Notes: a model not told the origin generated them from the sequence alone. 64,000 nt of DNA from Flavobacterium xinjiangense (GCF_900142885.1 NZ_FRCL01000006.1:62001-126000); one strand, 5' to 3'. Positions 24,121 through 33,313 are shown, counted from the first letter of the stretch. Numbers and translations are program-made.

Positions 24121-25521
24121 ATGGAACCAATCAAAAAAACAATACTAACTATCTGTTTACTGGTATTGACACACATAAGCCTATCGGCACAAAGTTATAA
24201 ATTACCCGATTATACTACTTTTAAATTATCTAACGGACTTACTGTTTATCTGATGGAACAGCATGATGTTCCGGTAATCAGCGCTTCAGCGATACTTCCT
24301 GCAGGAGCCATTTATGATAATGACAAAGCGGGACTTGCATCATTAACCGCTACGGCTTTGAAACATGGCACTAAAAATTTTACAAAGACAAAACTGGATG
24401 AAGAACTTGATTTCATTGGAGCGGATGTAAATACGTACGCAACTAAAGAATATGCTGGTCTTTCTTCTAATTTTGCAGCAAAGGACAAAGTAAAAGTACT
24501 TGCAATAATTAAAGACTTATTACTCAATCCTGTATTTGATCCAACGGAGTTTAACAAAGAGAAAAGCCGTTTATTAGTAATGCTTGAACAGCAAAAAGAA
24601 AGCCCACGATCAGTGATAGGTTCTTATTTTGATGCATTTTTGTATGGTAATCATCCTTACGGAAATGTAATTAGCGGAATAAATTCTACGGTTAGTAAAT
24701 TGACTGTTGATGATTTAAAAAATTTCTACAAAACCAATTACAAGCCAGATAATTCTGCGATTAGCATAGTTGGAGATTTTAATACTAAAGACATGAAAAC
24801 AGAGATAACCTCTTTATTTTCAACTTGGGAAAAATCTACAAAAGAAAAAGAGAATCCTGCAACAAAAGCGATTAGCATTCCTACTGAAAATAGAGTGTTA
24901 TTGGTTAATAAAAATGATGCTAAGGAAACAACTTTTTATATAGGAGCTCCTGGAATTAGCAGAAACAACCCAGATTTTGTAGCCATTGAAGTTGTAAATA
25001 CTCTTTTTGGCGGACGATTTACTTCTATGTTGAATGATGAACTGCGTGTAAATTCAGGTTTAACCTATGGAGCTTCAAGTAGATTTAATACTCTTAAAAA
25101 TGGAGGTTCTTTTGTCATCAGCACTTTTACTGCCAATAAAACGACCGAAGCTGCAATTGATAAAGCTTTGGAAGTTATGACTAAACTGCATGCAACTGGT
25201 CTAAATGAAAAATCATTAGCCTCTGCCAAAAATTATGTCAAAGGACAATTTCCTCCTCGTTATGAGACGGCGGGGCAACTATCCGGCCTGATGACACAAA
25301 TGTTCTGGTATAATTTTGACAAATCTTTTATCGACAATTTTGAGAAAAATGTGGATGGGCTTGACTTAGCAAAAGCAAACCAAATCATTGCCAAATATTT
25401 CCCTAAGGACAAATTCCAATTTATCATGGTGGGTAAATCAGAAGAAATCAAAAAAATTGCTGAAAAATACGGTAAAGTCACCGAAGTCGATATAAAAGAC
25501 GAACAAAAGAAGGTGTTGTAA
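24121..25521 (+). CDS. M16-family peptidase partner without zinc motif
   Basis: A 466-residue exported protein (signal peptide KTILTICLLVLTHISLSAQ) with the M16 fold. The catalytic segment aligns as GLASLTATALKHG where the partner has GLSHFFEHMMFNG, so His, Glu and His are replaced by Ser74, Ala77 and Thr78. It keeps the substrate-binding R/Y pair region GGRFTSMLNDELRVNSGLTYG, as non-catalytic M16B subunits do. The start is ATG 24121, four bases past the partner's stop; an in-frame ATG at 24106 would overlap it. The chain probably heterodimerises with the upstream peptidase. A terminator follows. Confidence 0.9.
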   Translation: MEPIKKTILTICLLVLTHISLSAQSYKLPDYTTFKLSNGLTVYLMEQHDVPVISASAILPAGAIYDNDKAGLASLTATALKHGTKNFTKTKLDEELDFIGADVNTYATKEYAGLSSNFAAKDKVKVLAIIKDLLLNPVFDPTEFNKEKSRLLVMLEQQKESPRSVIGSYFDAFLYGNHPYGNVISGINSTVSKLTVDDLKNFYKTNYKPDNSAISIVGDFNTKDMKTEITSLFSTWEKSTKEKENPATKAISIPTENRVLLVNKNDAKETTFYIGAPGISRNNPDFVAIEVVNTLFGGRFTSMLNDELRVNSGLTYGASSRFNTLKNGGSFVISTFTANKTTEAAIDKALEVMTKLHATGLNEKSLASAKNYVKGQFPPRYETAGQLSGLMTQMFWYNFDKSFIDNFEKNVDGLDLAKANQIIAKYFPKDKFQFIMVGKSEEIKKIAEKYGKVTEVDIKDEQKKVL

Positions 25522-25527
25522 GAAATG

Positions 25528-25558
25528 AAAAGCGGGGATGATATTCCCGCTTTTTTTT
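25528..25558 (+). terminator. Intrinsic terminator after the M16 pair
   Basis: A 9-bp stem, AAAAGCGGG with CCCGCTTTT, loop GATGATATT, with a run of eight T starting at 25551. Confidence 0.92.
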
Positions 25559-25603
25559 AAATAATTTTGTACTAATTTCAACTATTCTCAAAGTAAAAAT
25601 AAA

Positions 25604-26452
25604 ATGGAAAATATTTTTAAAACACAACAGCAATCGCATTTAGTACTGGCACAATATTACCGCTGGTATCAAGTTTATGAAGTGCCTTTTACCGCAGAGC
25701 GTATTAACAACCAAAAAGATATTTTGAGTGAAGATGTAGAGCTTAGTTCACAGAGCGGCACTACAAAAGGCAAAGAAGGTTTAGAGGAACGCTTGACAGT
25801 TTTTACAGGTTGGAAAAATGCACATCATGTTCAAAATACCACAGTAAAAGAATTACCAAACGGAAACCTTTCGTTGGAAGCTGATATTTTGTATCAAAAT
25901 ATTCGTCCTGATGACAGCAAATACAATTATACTTTGCATTATTCGACCCAGTTAAAACAACGAGAAAATGACTTGCCTGTTTTTACCAAATTAGATTTGA
26001 AAGCAACAGGAGTAATAGAAGAATTTAAGTTTGAATCCGCATATCCCGAAAATAGAACCAAGTCATTCATGCATTATTGGTTGTATTTAATGGAAAAACC
26101 GGATGCTGAAAAATTCAAAGAATTATTAGCTCCTGATTTTTCTTTGCAATTAAGTTCAAATGAAAAGATAACCGCCCTCCCAAAATTCGAAGAATGGTTA
26201 AAATCAATAACTGAAAGGATTTTGACAAGCACACATTCCTATAAAAACTTTAAAGTGACGGATAATAAAGACAATACTTTTAGTGTTTCGGTTGATTTTG
26301 ATTGGAAAGGAATAAACGTAGCTGAAGAGAAAATGATTGCACAAACGCATCACGAGTGGCTTTTGACTAATAATATGGACGAGCGGTTTGTAAGAATGAA
26401 AACCATGAAAGTAACGACTTTGAAACCTTTTCAGGTTGTAGATAAATTTTAA
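25604..26452 (+). CDS. Tandem NTF2-like (SnoaL-fold) protein
   Basis: A 282-residue soluble protein with two NTF2-like halves. The first (about 10-140) holds YYRWYQVYEVPFTAERI, SSQSGTTKGKEGLEERL and the strand LSLEADILYQ. The second (about 165-275) holds MHYWLYLMEKPDAEKFKELL, LPKFEEWLKSI and NTFSVSVDFDWKGI. No signal peptide is seen. Relatives include enzymes (steroid isomerase-like) and binding proteins; nothing here selects between them. A single gene after a terminator. Confidence 0.75.
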   Translation: MENIFKTQQQSHLVLAQYYRWYQVYEVPFTAERINNQKDILSEDVELSSQSGTTKGKEGLEERLTVFTGWKNAHHVQNTTVKELPNGNLSLEADILYQNIRPDDSKYNYTLHYSTQLKQRENDLPVFTKLDLKATGVIEEFKFESAYPENRTKSFMHYWLYLMEKPDAEKFKELLAPDFSLQLSSNEKITALPKFEEWLKSITERILTSTHSYKNFKVTDNKDNTFSVSVDFDWKGINVAEEKMIAQTHHEWLLTNNMDERFVRMKTMKVTTLKPFQVVDKF

Positions 26453-26595
26453 AAAATGATTTCACTGTCTTATTTTTAAATTTTTACACTGCTTTAATCT
26501 TGAATTCAAAAGATTCCTCAACATTATAAAATCAATCCGATTTGATAAAAAACATACCGCCGATATCGCTTAACTGTAATACAATCTAATTTGCC

Positions 26596-26603
26596 TATAT
26601 TTG
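26596..26603 (+). promoter_or_regulatory. -7 box (TATATTTG) for the HD gene
   Basis: TATATTTG lies 20 bases ahead of GTG 26624. It excludes the upstream in-frame TTG at 26591 as start. Confidence 0.7.
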
Positions 26604-26623
26604 TTCACCAAAATAAAGTTATA

Positions 26624-27865
26624 GTGAGTCAAATCAATAAGCTAAAAATATTCAATGATCCCATTTACGGGTTTATTACCATTCCTAATGCCTTAATTTA
26701 CGACTTAGTTCAGCATCCTTATTTTCAAAGGTTGCGACGTATTTCTCAAATGGGATTATCCTACTTAGTATATCCTGGGGCAAATCATACTCGTTTTCAT
26801 CATGCTTTGGGTTGTATGCACCTGATGCAAAAAGCCGTTGAAGTATTACGTTTTAAAGGAGTCTCAATATCTCCGGAGGAAGAAAACGCCCTATATATTG
26901 CTATTTTATTGCACGACATAGGTCATGGTCCTTTTTCGCATGCTATGGAAAGAAGTATTGTAGAAGACGTGCATCATGAAGAAATTTCACTCTTATTTAT
27001 GAACCAGCTAAATGTGGAATTTAATGGTCAGCTGAATCTCGCAATACAGATTTTCAAAGGGGAATACGACAGGAAATTCATGTTGCAGTTGATTTCCAGT
27101 CAATTGGACATGGATCGAATGGATTATTTAAAACGCGATAGTTTTTATTCGGGCGTGGCGGAAGGAAATGTTAATTCAGAGCGACTCATTCAAATGATGA
27201 ACGTTGTGGATGATTTCTTGGTGATTGAAGAAAAGGGTATCTATTCGGTAGAGAAATTCCTGATGTCCAGAAGATTAATGTATTGGCAGGCGTATTTGCA
27301 CAAAACAAGTTTAGTGGCAGAGTTAATTTTGATGAAAGTCTTAAAGCGTGCCAAAGAACTGACCCTTAAGGGAGTGCAGTTGCCATGTAGTGAACCTTTA
27401 TTGTTTTTTATGCAAAACAAAATCACAATGGAAAATTTTGATACCACTACTTTAGATTTATTTTCGCAATTAGATGATTTTGATATTATTAGTGCTTTAA
27501 AAGCATGGCAAAGACAGGATGATTTTATATTGTCTTCTCTCAGTAAAATGATTGTAAACAGGGATTTATTGAAGATAAAATTAACGAGTGAAAAAGTTTC
27601 ATTAGAAGAAATGCAACCGTTGAAAGAACGTTTTGCGGCTGAAAATAATATTACCTTGCTGGAAACTAATTATTTTATTTTTAAAGGTAAAATAAAAAAT
27701 CAAGCCTATAGCAAGGAAGCCGAACCGATACGAATTTTGAAAAAAGACAGAACAGTAGAGGATGTTATTGAATCTTCTGATCAGCTGAATTTAAAATCAT
27801 TATCTAAATTGGTAACTAAATATTATATCTGTTTCCCAAAACAACTCGTAGAAATGAACATTTAA
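26624..27865 (+). CDS. HD-domain phosphohydrolase (dGTPase-like)
   Basis: A 413-residue metal-dependent phosphohydrolase of the YdhJ/SAMHD1-like HD family, whose members often cleave dNTPs. Visible: NDPIYGFITIPNALIYDLV and PYFQRLRRISQMGLSYLVYPGANHTRFHHALG (substrate-binding region with the metal His), ILLHDIGHGPFSHAME (the HD pair), then SQLDMDRMDYLKRDSFYSG (the distal Asp). The start is taken as GTG 26624 (VSQINKLKIFNDP), because the promoter's -7 box covers the upstream codons. It is likely expressed alone. Confidence 0.88.
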   Translation: MSQINKLKIFNDPIYGFITIPNALIYDLVQHPYFQRLRRISQMGLSYLVYPGANHTRFHHALGCMHLMQKAVEVLRFKGVSISPEEENALYIAILLHDIGHGPFSHAMERSIVEDVHHEEISLLFMNQLNVEFNGQLNLAIQIFKGEYDRKFMLQLISSQLDMDRMDYLKRDSFYSGVAEGNVNSERLIQMMNVVDDFLVIEEKGIYSVEKFLMSRRLMYWQAYLHKTSLVAELILMKVLKRAKELTLKGVQLPCSEPLLFFMQNKITMENFDTTTLDLFSQLDDFDIISALKAWQRQDDFILSSLSKMIVNRDLLKIKLTSEKVSLEEMQPLKERFAAENNITLLETNYFIFKGKIKNQAYSKEAEPIRILKKDRTVEDVIESSDQLNLKSLSKLVTKYYICFPKQLVEMNI

Positions 27866-27879
27866 AATCTATTTTTTTA

Positions 27880-27887
27880 TATTTTTG
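27880..27887 (+). promoter_or_regulatory. -7 box (TATTTTTG) for the lpx operon
   Basis: TATTTTTG, directly followed by TCGCA, is a typical flavobacterial start region. It places the 5' end of the lpxD transcript near 27892, almost at the first codon of the small upstream frame. Confidence 0.6.
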
Positions 27888-27892
27888 TCGCA

Positions 27893-27982
27893 ATGAAACG
27901 AGCCAATGCCTTTTTATTTAATTTTAAAAGAACTTTATATAGGGAGTTCCATCTTATACCTATAAAAAACATAATCAGATAA
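27893..27982 (+). CDS. Possible leader ORF ahead of lpxD (29 aa)
   Basis: ATG at 27893 to TAA at 27980-27982, one base before the lpxD ATG. The 29 residues (MKRANAFLFNFKRTLYREF plus HLIPIKNIIR) are basic and show no known domain. The position, from the predicted transcription start to lpxD, suits a translationally coupled or regulatory leader; equally it could be a chance frame in the untranslated leader. Confidence 0.35.
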   Translation: MKRANAFLFNFKRTLYREFHLIPIKNIIR

Positions 27983-27983
27983 G

Positions 27984-29027
27984 ATGAAATTTACAGCACA
28001 ACAAATAGCGGATATTTTGGAAGGTGAGGTTGTTGGGAATCCCATAGCTGAAGTGAATCAATTGTCTAAGATTGAAGAAGGAAAAGAGGGTTCATTAACT
28101 TTTTTATCGAACCCAAAATACAATAACTTTATTTATACAACGGAAGCTACAATTACGATTGTAAACAAAACCTTTGTACCTGAAATAGAAATAAAAACCA
28201 CTCTAATAAAAGTGGAAGATCCTTATATGTCTTTTTCTAAATTATTAGAATTTTATGACAAGGCGAAAGGAAATAAAAATGGGATTGAACAACCATCCGT
28301 TATTTCAGAAACTGCAAAGTATGGAGAGAACTTATACTTAGGCAGTTTTAGTTATATAGGCGAGAATGTAATATTAGGAGAAAAGGTGAAAATTTACCCT
28401 AATTGTTTTCTTGGAGATAATGTTGTAGTAGGAGATAATGTGACTATTTTTGCTGGTGCAAAAATTTATTCAGAAACTATTATAGGGAATAATTGCACGA
28501 TACATTCCGGAGCTATTATAGGGGCTGACGGCTTTGGTTTTGCACCAAATCCAGATGGAACTTATAGTAAAATTCCTCAAATAGGGAATGTAATTATAGA
28601 AGATAATGTTGATATTGGATCTTGTACAACGATCGATAGGGCGACAATGGGTTCGACAATTATTAGAAAAGGAGTGAAGCTTGACAATCAAATTCAGATT
28701 GCCCATAATGTTGAGATTGGTGAGAATACAGTTATTGCTGCTCAAACAGGAGTAGCGGGTTCTACAAAAATCGGAAAAAATGGAATGATAGGCGGTCAGG
28801 TAGGAATTGCAGGTCATTTGACCATTGGAAACAATGTTAGAATTCAGGCACAATCTGGAGTCGCAAAGAATATAAAAGATAATGAGATTTTACAGGGAAG
28901 TCCAGCATTTGGATACACTGATTTTAGCAAATCGTATGTTCATTTCAAGAATTTTCCAAAAATTATAGCAGAAATAAAAGAATTAAGAAAACAAATTTTA
29001 AACCAAAAAAATGGAAAAAATGGTTAA
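27984..29027 (+). CDS. lpxD: UDP-3-O-(3-hydroxyacyl)glucosamine N-acyltransferase
   Basis: Third step of lipid A synthesis: N-acylation of UDP-3-O-acyl-glucosamine. The 347 residues have the N-terminal uridine-binding domain (TAQQIADILEGEVVGNP, then FLSNPKYNNFIYTT) and a left-handed beta-helix of hexapeptide repeats ([LIV]GxNxxI-type, e.g. IIGNNCTIHSGAIIGADGFGF, IGENTVIAAQTGVAGST). The catalytic His lies in the IDNQIQIAHNVEIGEN coil. It is co-transcribed with lpxC-fabZ, and the ends overlap. A second lpxD-like gene lies at 31.97 kb. Confidence 0.94.
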   Translation: MKFTAQQIADILEGEVVGNPIAEVNQLSKIEEGKEGSLTFLSNPKYNNFIYTTEATITIVNKTFVPEIEIKTTLIKVEDPYMSFSKLLEFYDKAKGNKNGIEQPSVISETAKYGENLYLGSFSYIGENVILGEKVKIYPNCFLGDNVVVGDNVTIFAGAKIYSETIIGNNCTIHSGAIIGADGFGFAPNPDGTYSKIPQIGNVIIEDNVDIGSCTTIDRATMGSTIIRKGVKLDNQIQIAHNVEIGENTVIAAQTGVAGSTKIGKNGMIGGQVGIAGHLTIGNNVRIQAQSGVAKNIKDNEILQGSPAFGYTDFSKSYVHFKNFPKIIAEIKELRKQILNQKNGKNG

Positions 29028-30408
29028 ACAGAAGACCATCAAAACGGAAATTTCGCTTACTGGAGTTGGATTACATACAGGAAAAGAAGTGAAAATGACT
29101 TTCAAACCTGCTCCAATAAACAATGGTTTTACTTTTGTTAGGGTAGATCTGGAAGGAAGTCCAATTGTTGAAGCAGATGCAAATTATGTTGTAAACACAC
29201 AAAGAGGTACTAATTTAGAGAAACTTGGCGTAAAAATACAAACTCCAGAGCACGTTTTAGCAGCTCTTACAGGATGCGATTTAGACAATGTTATCATTGA
29301 ACTAAATGCTTCGGAACTGCCTATAATGGATGGTTCTGCTAAATATTTTGTAGAAGCACTTGAAAAAGCGGGTATTGAAGAACAAAATGCAAAACGTAAT
29401 GTATATGTCGTGAAAGAAGTGATTTCTTTTACTGACGAAGCTACGGGAAGCGAAATATTAATCATGCCAAGTGATCACTATTGTGTGACTGCGATGGTCG
29501 ATTTTGGAACTAAAATTTTAGGAACTCAAAATGCAAATATGAAAAGTATTTCTGAATTTAAAACAGAAATATCGGATTCAAGAACTTTTAGTTTTTTGCA
29601 TGAACTAGAATCTCTTTTGGAAAACGGATTAATAAAAGGAGGCGATTTGAATAATGCAATTGTATATGTAGATAAAGAAATATCTGCAGCTACAATGGAA
29701 AGTTTAAAAGTTGCTTTTGGTAAAGAGGAATTGACAGTTAAACCTAACGGAATATTAGACAATCTTACTTTGCATTACCCTAATGAAGCAGCAAGACATA
29801 AACTTCTTGATGTTGTTGGGGATTTAGCTTTAATAGGAACTAAAATTCAAGGTAAAGTTATTGCCAATAAACCAGGACATTTTGTAAATACACAATTTGC
29901 AAAAAAAATGGCAAAAATCATAAAAATAGAACAGAGAAATTATGTACCTGTTTATGATTTACACCAAGAACCATTGATGGATATTCATAAAATTATGGCT
30001 GTTCTACCGCATAGACCACCATTTTTATTGATTGACAGAATCATTGAAATGTCTGAAAGTCATGTTGTAGGTATGAAAAATGTGACAATGAATGAAAATT
30101 TCTTTGTTGGACATTTCCCGGAGGCTCCGGTTATGCCGGGTGTTTTAATTGTGGAGGCAATGGCACAAACAGGAGGAATTCTTGTTTTGAGCACGGTTCC
30201 TGATCCAGAAAACTATTTGACTTATTTTATGAAAATAGACAATGTCAAATTCAAACAAAAAGTATTGCCAGGAGATACTTTGATTTTTAAATGTGATTTA
30301 ATAACGCCTATTAGAAGAGGAATTTGTCATATGCAAGCTAATGCTTACGCAAATGGTAAACTGGTTGCTGAAGCGGAATTAATGGCGCAAATTGCAAAAA
30401 AACAGTAA
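29020..30408 (+). CDS. lpxC: Bifunctional LpxC deacetylase / FabZ dehydratase
   Basis: A fusion typical of Bacteroidota. Residues 1-300 are LpxC, the zinc deacetylase committing to lipid A synthesis (SLTGVGLHTGKEV, TPEHVLAALTGCDLDN with a zinc His, LTLHYPNEAARHKLLDVVGDLALIG with the second zinc His and Asp). From about 315 follows FabZ, the (3R)-hydroxyacyl-ACP dehydratase: MAVLPHRPPFLLIDRI and NFFVGHFPEAPVMPGVLIVEAMAQ with its catalytic His and Glu. The fusion ties hydroxyacyl supply to lipid A. I start at ATG 29020 (MVKQKTIKTE), overlapping lpxD by 8 bases; an ATG at 29011 is also possible. Confidence 0.95.
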   Translation: MVKQKTIKTEISLTGVGLHTGKEVKMTFKPAPINNGFTFVRVDLEGSPIVEADANYVVNTQRGTNLEKLGVKIQTPEHVLAALTGCDLDNVIIELNASELPIMDGSAKYFVEALEKAGIEEQNAKRNVYVVKEVISFTDEATGSEILIMPSDHYCVTAMVDFGTKILGTQNANMKSISEFKTEISDSRTFSFLHELESLLENGLIKGGDLNNAIVYVDKEISAATMESLKVAFGKEELTVKPNGILDNLTLHYPNEAARHKLLDVVGDLALIGTKIQGKVIANKPGHFVNTQFAKKMAKIIKIEQRNYVPVYDLHQEPLMDIHKIMAVLPHRPPFLLIDRIIEMSESHVVGMKNVTMNENFFVGHFPEAPVMPGVLIVEAMAQTGGILVLSTVPDPENYLTYFMKIDNVKFKQKVLPGDTLIFKCDLITPIRRGICHMQANAYANGKLVAEAELMAQIAKKQ

Positions 30409-30420
30409 TTTTTTTGTTGA

Positions 30421-30475
30421 TTTGATTAATCGTTTATTTGATTAATCGATAAAACAGTTAAACGATTAAATAAAG
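30421..30475. repeat. TTTGATTAATCG word spacer
   Basis: TTTGATTAATCG occurs twice (30421-30432 and 30437-30448) and is followed by a partial inverse (CGATTAAATAAA). This is another word-built hairpin spacer between lpxC-fabZ and lpxA. Confidence 0.55.
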
Positions 30476-30478
30476 AAT

Positions 30479-31264
30479 ATGAATCAACCACTAGCATATG
30501 TTCATCCAGGCGCTAAAATCGCCAAAAATGTAGTCATTGAGCCATTCACGACCATTCATAATAATGTTATTATTGGTGATGGAACATGGATTGGATCAAA
30601 TGTTACCATTATGGAAGGGGCAAGAATAGGAAAAAATTGTAATATTTTTCCAGGTGCAGTTATTTCAGCTGTTCCACAAGATTTGAAGTTTGGTGGAGAA
30701 GATTCTTTAGCAATAATTGGAGACAATTGTACGATTAGAGAATGTGTAACTATTAATAGAGGTACGATCGCATCAGGACAAACAACACTCGGTAATAATT
30801 GTTTAGTAATGGCTACTGCTCATATTGCGCACGATTGCCATATTGGTGATAATGCAATTATTGTAAACGGGGTTGCCCTTGCAGGTCATGTTACTGTGGG
30901 TAAATTTGCAGTGATTGGTGGTTTGGCGGCAGTGCATCAGTTTATTCAGATTGGGGATCATGCTATGATATCAGGCGGGTCATTAGTTAGAAAAGATGTT
31001 CCTCCTTATACAAAAGCGGCAAAAGAACCTTTATCTTACGTTGGAATCAATTCTGTTGGATTAAGAAGACGAGGATTTACAACTGAAAAGATTAGAGAAA
31101 TTCAAGACATATACCGAATTCTTTATCAAAAAAATTACAATACCACGCAAGCTTTAGGTATTATTGAAGCCGAGATGGAAGCAACACCGGAAAGAGATGA
31201 GATTATTGATTTTATCAGAAATTCATCAAGAGGAGTTATGAAAGGATATTCTGGAAATTACTAA
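30479..31264 (+). CDS. lpxA: Acyl-ACP--UDP-N-acetylglucosamine O-acyltransferase
   Basis: First step of lipid A synthesis. The 261 residues form a hexapeptide beta-helix (AYVHPGAKIAKNVVIEPFTTI, VTIMEGARIGKNCNIFPGAVI) with the catalytic His in MATAHIAHDCHIGDNAII and the LpxA-specific VPQDLKFGGE and RECVTINRGT segments. A C-terminal helical domain (GLRRRGFTTEKIREIQDIYRIL) completes the trimer. It follows lpxC-fabZ by 70 bp on the same strand. Confidence 0.96.
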   Translation: MNQPLAYVHPGAKIAKNVVIEPFTTIHNNVIIGDGTWIGSNVTIMEGARIGKNCNIFPGAVISAVPQDLKFGGEDSLAIIGDNCTIRECVTINRGTIASGQTTLGNNCLVMATAHIAHDCHIGDNAIIVNGVALAGHVTVGKFAVIGGLAAVHQFIQIGDHAMISGGSLVRKDVPPYTKAAKEPLSYVGINSVGLRRRGFTTEKIREIQDIYRILYQKNYNTTQALGIIEAEMEATPERDEIIDFIRNSSRGVMKGYSGNY

Positions 31265-31317
31265 GACCAATTTCAGTTAGCACAAAATAAAAATATTAAT
31301 AAAAAATAAACAACATA

Positions 31318-31884
31318 ATGGCATCTACATCAGATATTAAAAACGGATTGTGTATTAAATACAACAACGATATATACAAAATTATAGAATTTCTTCACGT
31401 AAAACCTGGGAAAGGACCTGCTTTTGTAAGAACAAAACTAAGAAGTTTGACTAATGGGAAAGTTTTGGATAACACATTTTCTGCAGGGCATAAAATTGAA
31501 GAAGTTAGAGTAGAAAACCATAAATTTCAGTTTTTATATCCAGAAGGTGATGAATTCCATTTTATGAATACAGAGACTTTCGAACAAATTACTTTAAATA
31601 AAAATATTTTAGATTCACCAGATTTATTGAAAGAAGGAGAAAATGTAATGGTAAGTATCAATACAGAAACTGATTTACCTCTTTCAGTAGATATGCCGGC
31701 ATCTGTTATTCTTGAAGTGACGTACGCTGAGCCAGGAATTAAAGGAAATACTGCTACTAATGCTACAAAATCAGCTACAGTTGAAACTGGTGCAACAGTA
31801 AATGTTCCTTTATTCATAAATGAAGGTGATAAAATTAAAATTGATACTGCAACTGGTTCTTACATGGAACGAGTAAAAGAGTAA
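31318..31884 (+). CDS. efp: Translation elongation factor P
   Basis: Relieves ribosome stalling at polyproline. The 188 residues show three beta domains; the tip loop is HVKPGKGPAFVRTKL with Lys32 at the position that other bacteria lysylate or otherwise modify. The OB domains contain YPEGDEFHFMNTETFEQ and the C-terminal EGDKIKIDTATGSYMERV. Its place inside the lpx cluster is a gene order I believe is conserved in flavobacteria. Confidence 0.95.
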   Translation: MASTSDIKNGLCIKYNNDIYKIIEFLHVKPGKGPAFVRTKLRSLTNGKVLDNTFSAGHKIEEVRVENHKFQFLYPEGDEFHFMNTETFEQITLNKNILDSPDLLKEGENVMVSINTETDLPLSVDMPASVILEVTYAEPGIKGNTATNATKSATVETGATVNVPLFINEGDKIKIDTATGSYMERVKE

Positions 31885-31895
31885 ATTATTTAGAT

Positions 31896-31963
31896 AATTA
31901 GAAAATGTGAAAATTAGATAATTTCCATATTTTCTAATTAACTAATTTTCACATTTTCTAATT
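31896..31963. repeat. 22-bp perfect inverted repeat between efp and the second lpxD
   Basis: The left arm (31896-31917) begins AATTAGAAAATGTG and the right arm (31942-31963) ends CACATTTTCTAATT; the two pair perfectly across 22 bases, with a 24-base loop that again contains TTTTCTAATT. It is not followed by a T-run. It is the longest perfect stem among the word-built spacers here. Confidence 0.75.
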
Positions 31964-31969
31964 AAATTT

Positions 31970-32899
31970 ATGAAATTCCAAAAAGTCCATTCTTTAGAAG
32001 AAATTGCCAATATCATCAACTGTGAATATGTTGGTGATGCTAATTTTACAGTATCTGGAATGAACGAAATCCATGTTGTTGAATCTGGTGATATCGTTTT
32101 TGTAGATCATCCTAAATATTACGACAAAGCATTAAATTCAGCTGCTACTATAGTTTTGATTAATAAAAAAGTGGATTGTCCTGAAGGAAAAGCACTTTTA
32201 ATTTCGGATGATCCTTTTAGAGATTTCAATAAATTAACCAATCATTTCAAGCCTTTTCAGTTTTCTAATGTATCAATAGCTGCTTCAGCTTCGATAGGGC
32301 AAGGCACTATTATACAGCCTAATGCGTTTATTGGAAATTATGTAATTATTGGAAAAAATTGCTTAATACATTCTAATGTTTCCATTTATGACCATACGGT
32401 TATTGGTGACAATGTATTGATACACGCAGGTACAGTTCTTGGAGCAGATGCTTTTTACTATAAAAAGCGTGTTGAAGGTTATGATCAATTACTTTCCGGA
32501 GGACGTGTTGTAATAAAAGACAATGTTGGGATTGGTGCTCTTTGTACTATTGATAAAGGAGTTACAGGTGATACCACAATTGGAGAAGGTACCAAAATTG
32601 ACAATCAGGTGCATGTAGGTCATGATACCGTAATTGGAAAAAACTGTTTGATTGCTTCACAAACTGGAATTGCCGGCTGTGTAATAATTGAAGATGATGT
32701 AACGATTTGGGGACAAGTTGGAACTACAAGTGGAATAACAATTGGAGCAAAGGCAGTTATTCTGGGTCAAACTGGAGTGACGAAATCTGTAGAAGGAGGT
32801 AAGTCTTATTTTGGCACTCCAATAGAAGAATCAAGAGAAAAATTGAAACAACTGGCTAATATCAAGAAGATTCCAGAAATCCTAAATAAATTAAAATAA
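31970..32899 (+). CDS. Second LpxD-like acyltransferase
   Basis: A 309-residue hexapeptide acyltransferase with the LpxD architecture: N-terminal domain [21 protein letters not shown] and [12 protein letters not shown], then beta-helix coils ([36 protein letters not shown] with the active-site His). It is shorter than the first LpxD and lacks part of its C-terminus. A paralogue could use another acyl chain or sugar nucleotide; a true N-acyl function is not proven. Next to efp and a one-base-separated NTF2-like gene. Confidence 0.85.
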   Translation: MKFQKVHSLEEIANIINCEYVGDANFTVSGMNEIHVVESGDIVFVDHPKYYDKALNSAATIVLINKKVDCPEGKALLISDDPFRDFNKLTNHFKPFQFSNVSIAASASIGQGTIIQPNAFIGNYVIIGKNCLIHSNVSIYDHTVIGDNVLIHAGTVLGADAFYYKKRVEGYDQLLSGGRVVIKDNVGIGALCTIDKGVTGDTTIGEGTKIDNQVHVGHDTVIGKNCLIASQTGIAGCVIIEDDVTIWGQVGTTSGITIGAKAVILGQTGVTKSVEGGKSYFGTPIEESREKLKQLANIKKIPEILNKLK

Positions 32900-32900
32900 T

Positions 32901-33263
32901 ATGTCTGCTAAAGAAATTATTCAAAAATTTTATAAATCAGATGCACTGATTGATAGCGATGTCATGAAAGAATTTTTGCATCCCGAAGTTCTTTTAGATT
33001 GGAATAGCAGTAAAGGATTTTTGCAACTGAATTACGATTCCTTATTGAATTTATCTCATGATTTAAGCAAAGCCTATGTTCGATCGAAAGTAAGAATAAG
33101 CCAAATAATTGCGGAAAATGACACGATTTCAGTTCGGTATTCACATTTTGTGAAAACAATTGAAAACCCAAGAGAAGAAATGTTATTAGCCCATTTTATA
33201 GCGATTTGGCAAATAAAAGACAATAAATTGTTCAGAGGGTATCAAATGAGCCAAATATCATAA
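32901..33263 (+). CDS. NTF2-like (SnoaL-fold) small protein
   Basis: A 120-residue single NTF2-like domain: KEIIQKFYKSDALIDSDVMKEFLHPEVLLDW (helices 1-2), IIAENDTISVRYSHFV and LLAHFIAIWQIKDNKLFRGYQ (the sheet). No catalytic motif is visible. It starts one base after the upstream gene's stop codon, so it is translationally coupled to the second lpxD-like gene. Function unknown. Confidence 0.8.
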   Translation: MSAKEIIQKFYKSDALIDSDVMKEFLHPEVLLDWNSSKGFLQLNYDSLLNLSHDLSKAYVRSKVRISQIIAENDTISVRYSHFVKTIENPREEMLLAHFIAIWQIKDNKLFRGYQMSQIS

Positions 33264-33305
33264 TTTATTTTGACAAAAAAAGGCTCGGAAATAATTCGAA
33301 AGCCT

Positions 33306-33313
33306 TACTTTTG
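33306..33313 (+). promoter_or_regulatory. -7 box (TACTTTTG) for sucD
   Basis: TACTTTTG fits TAnnTTTG and lies 35 bases before the sucD ATG. It overlaps the right arm of a short inverted pair (AAGGCT and AGCCTT, 33281-33306). Confidence 0.6.

Noticed and set aside
24121..25521. Second M16 gene as a pseudogene because its HxxEH is lost
   Set aside because: The frame is intact, it has a good signal peptide, and loss of the zinc motif is normal for the partner subunit of M16B heterodimers.
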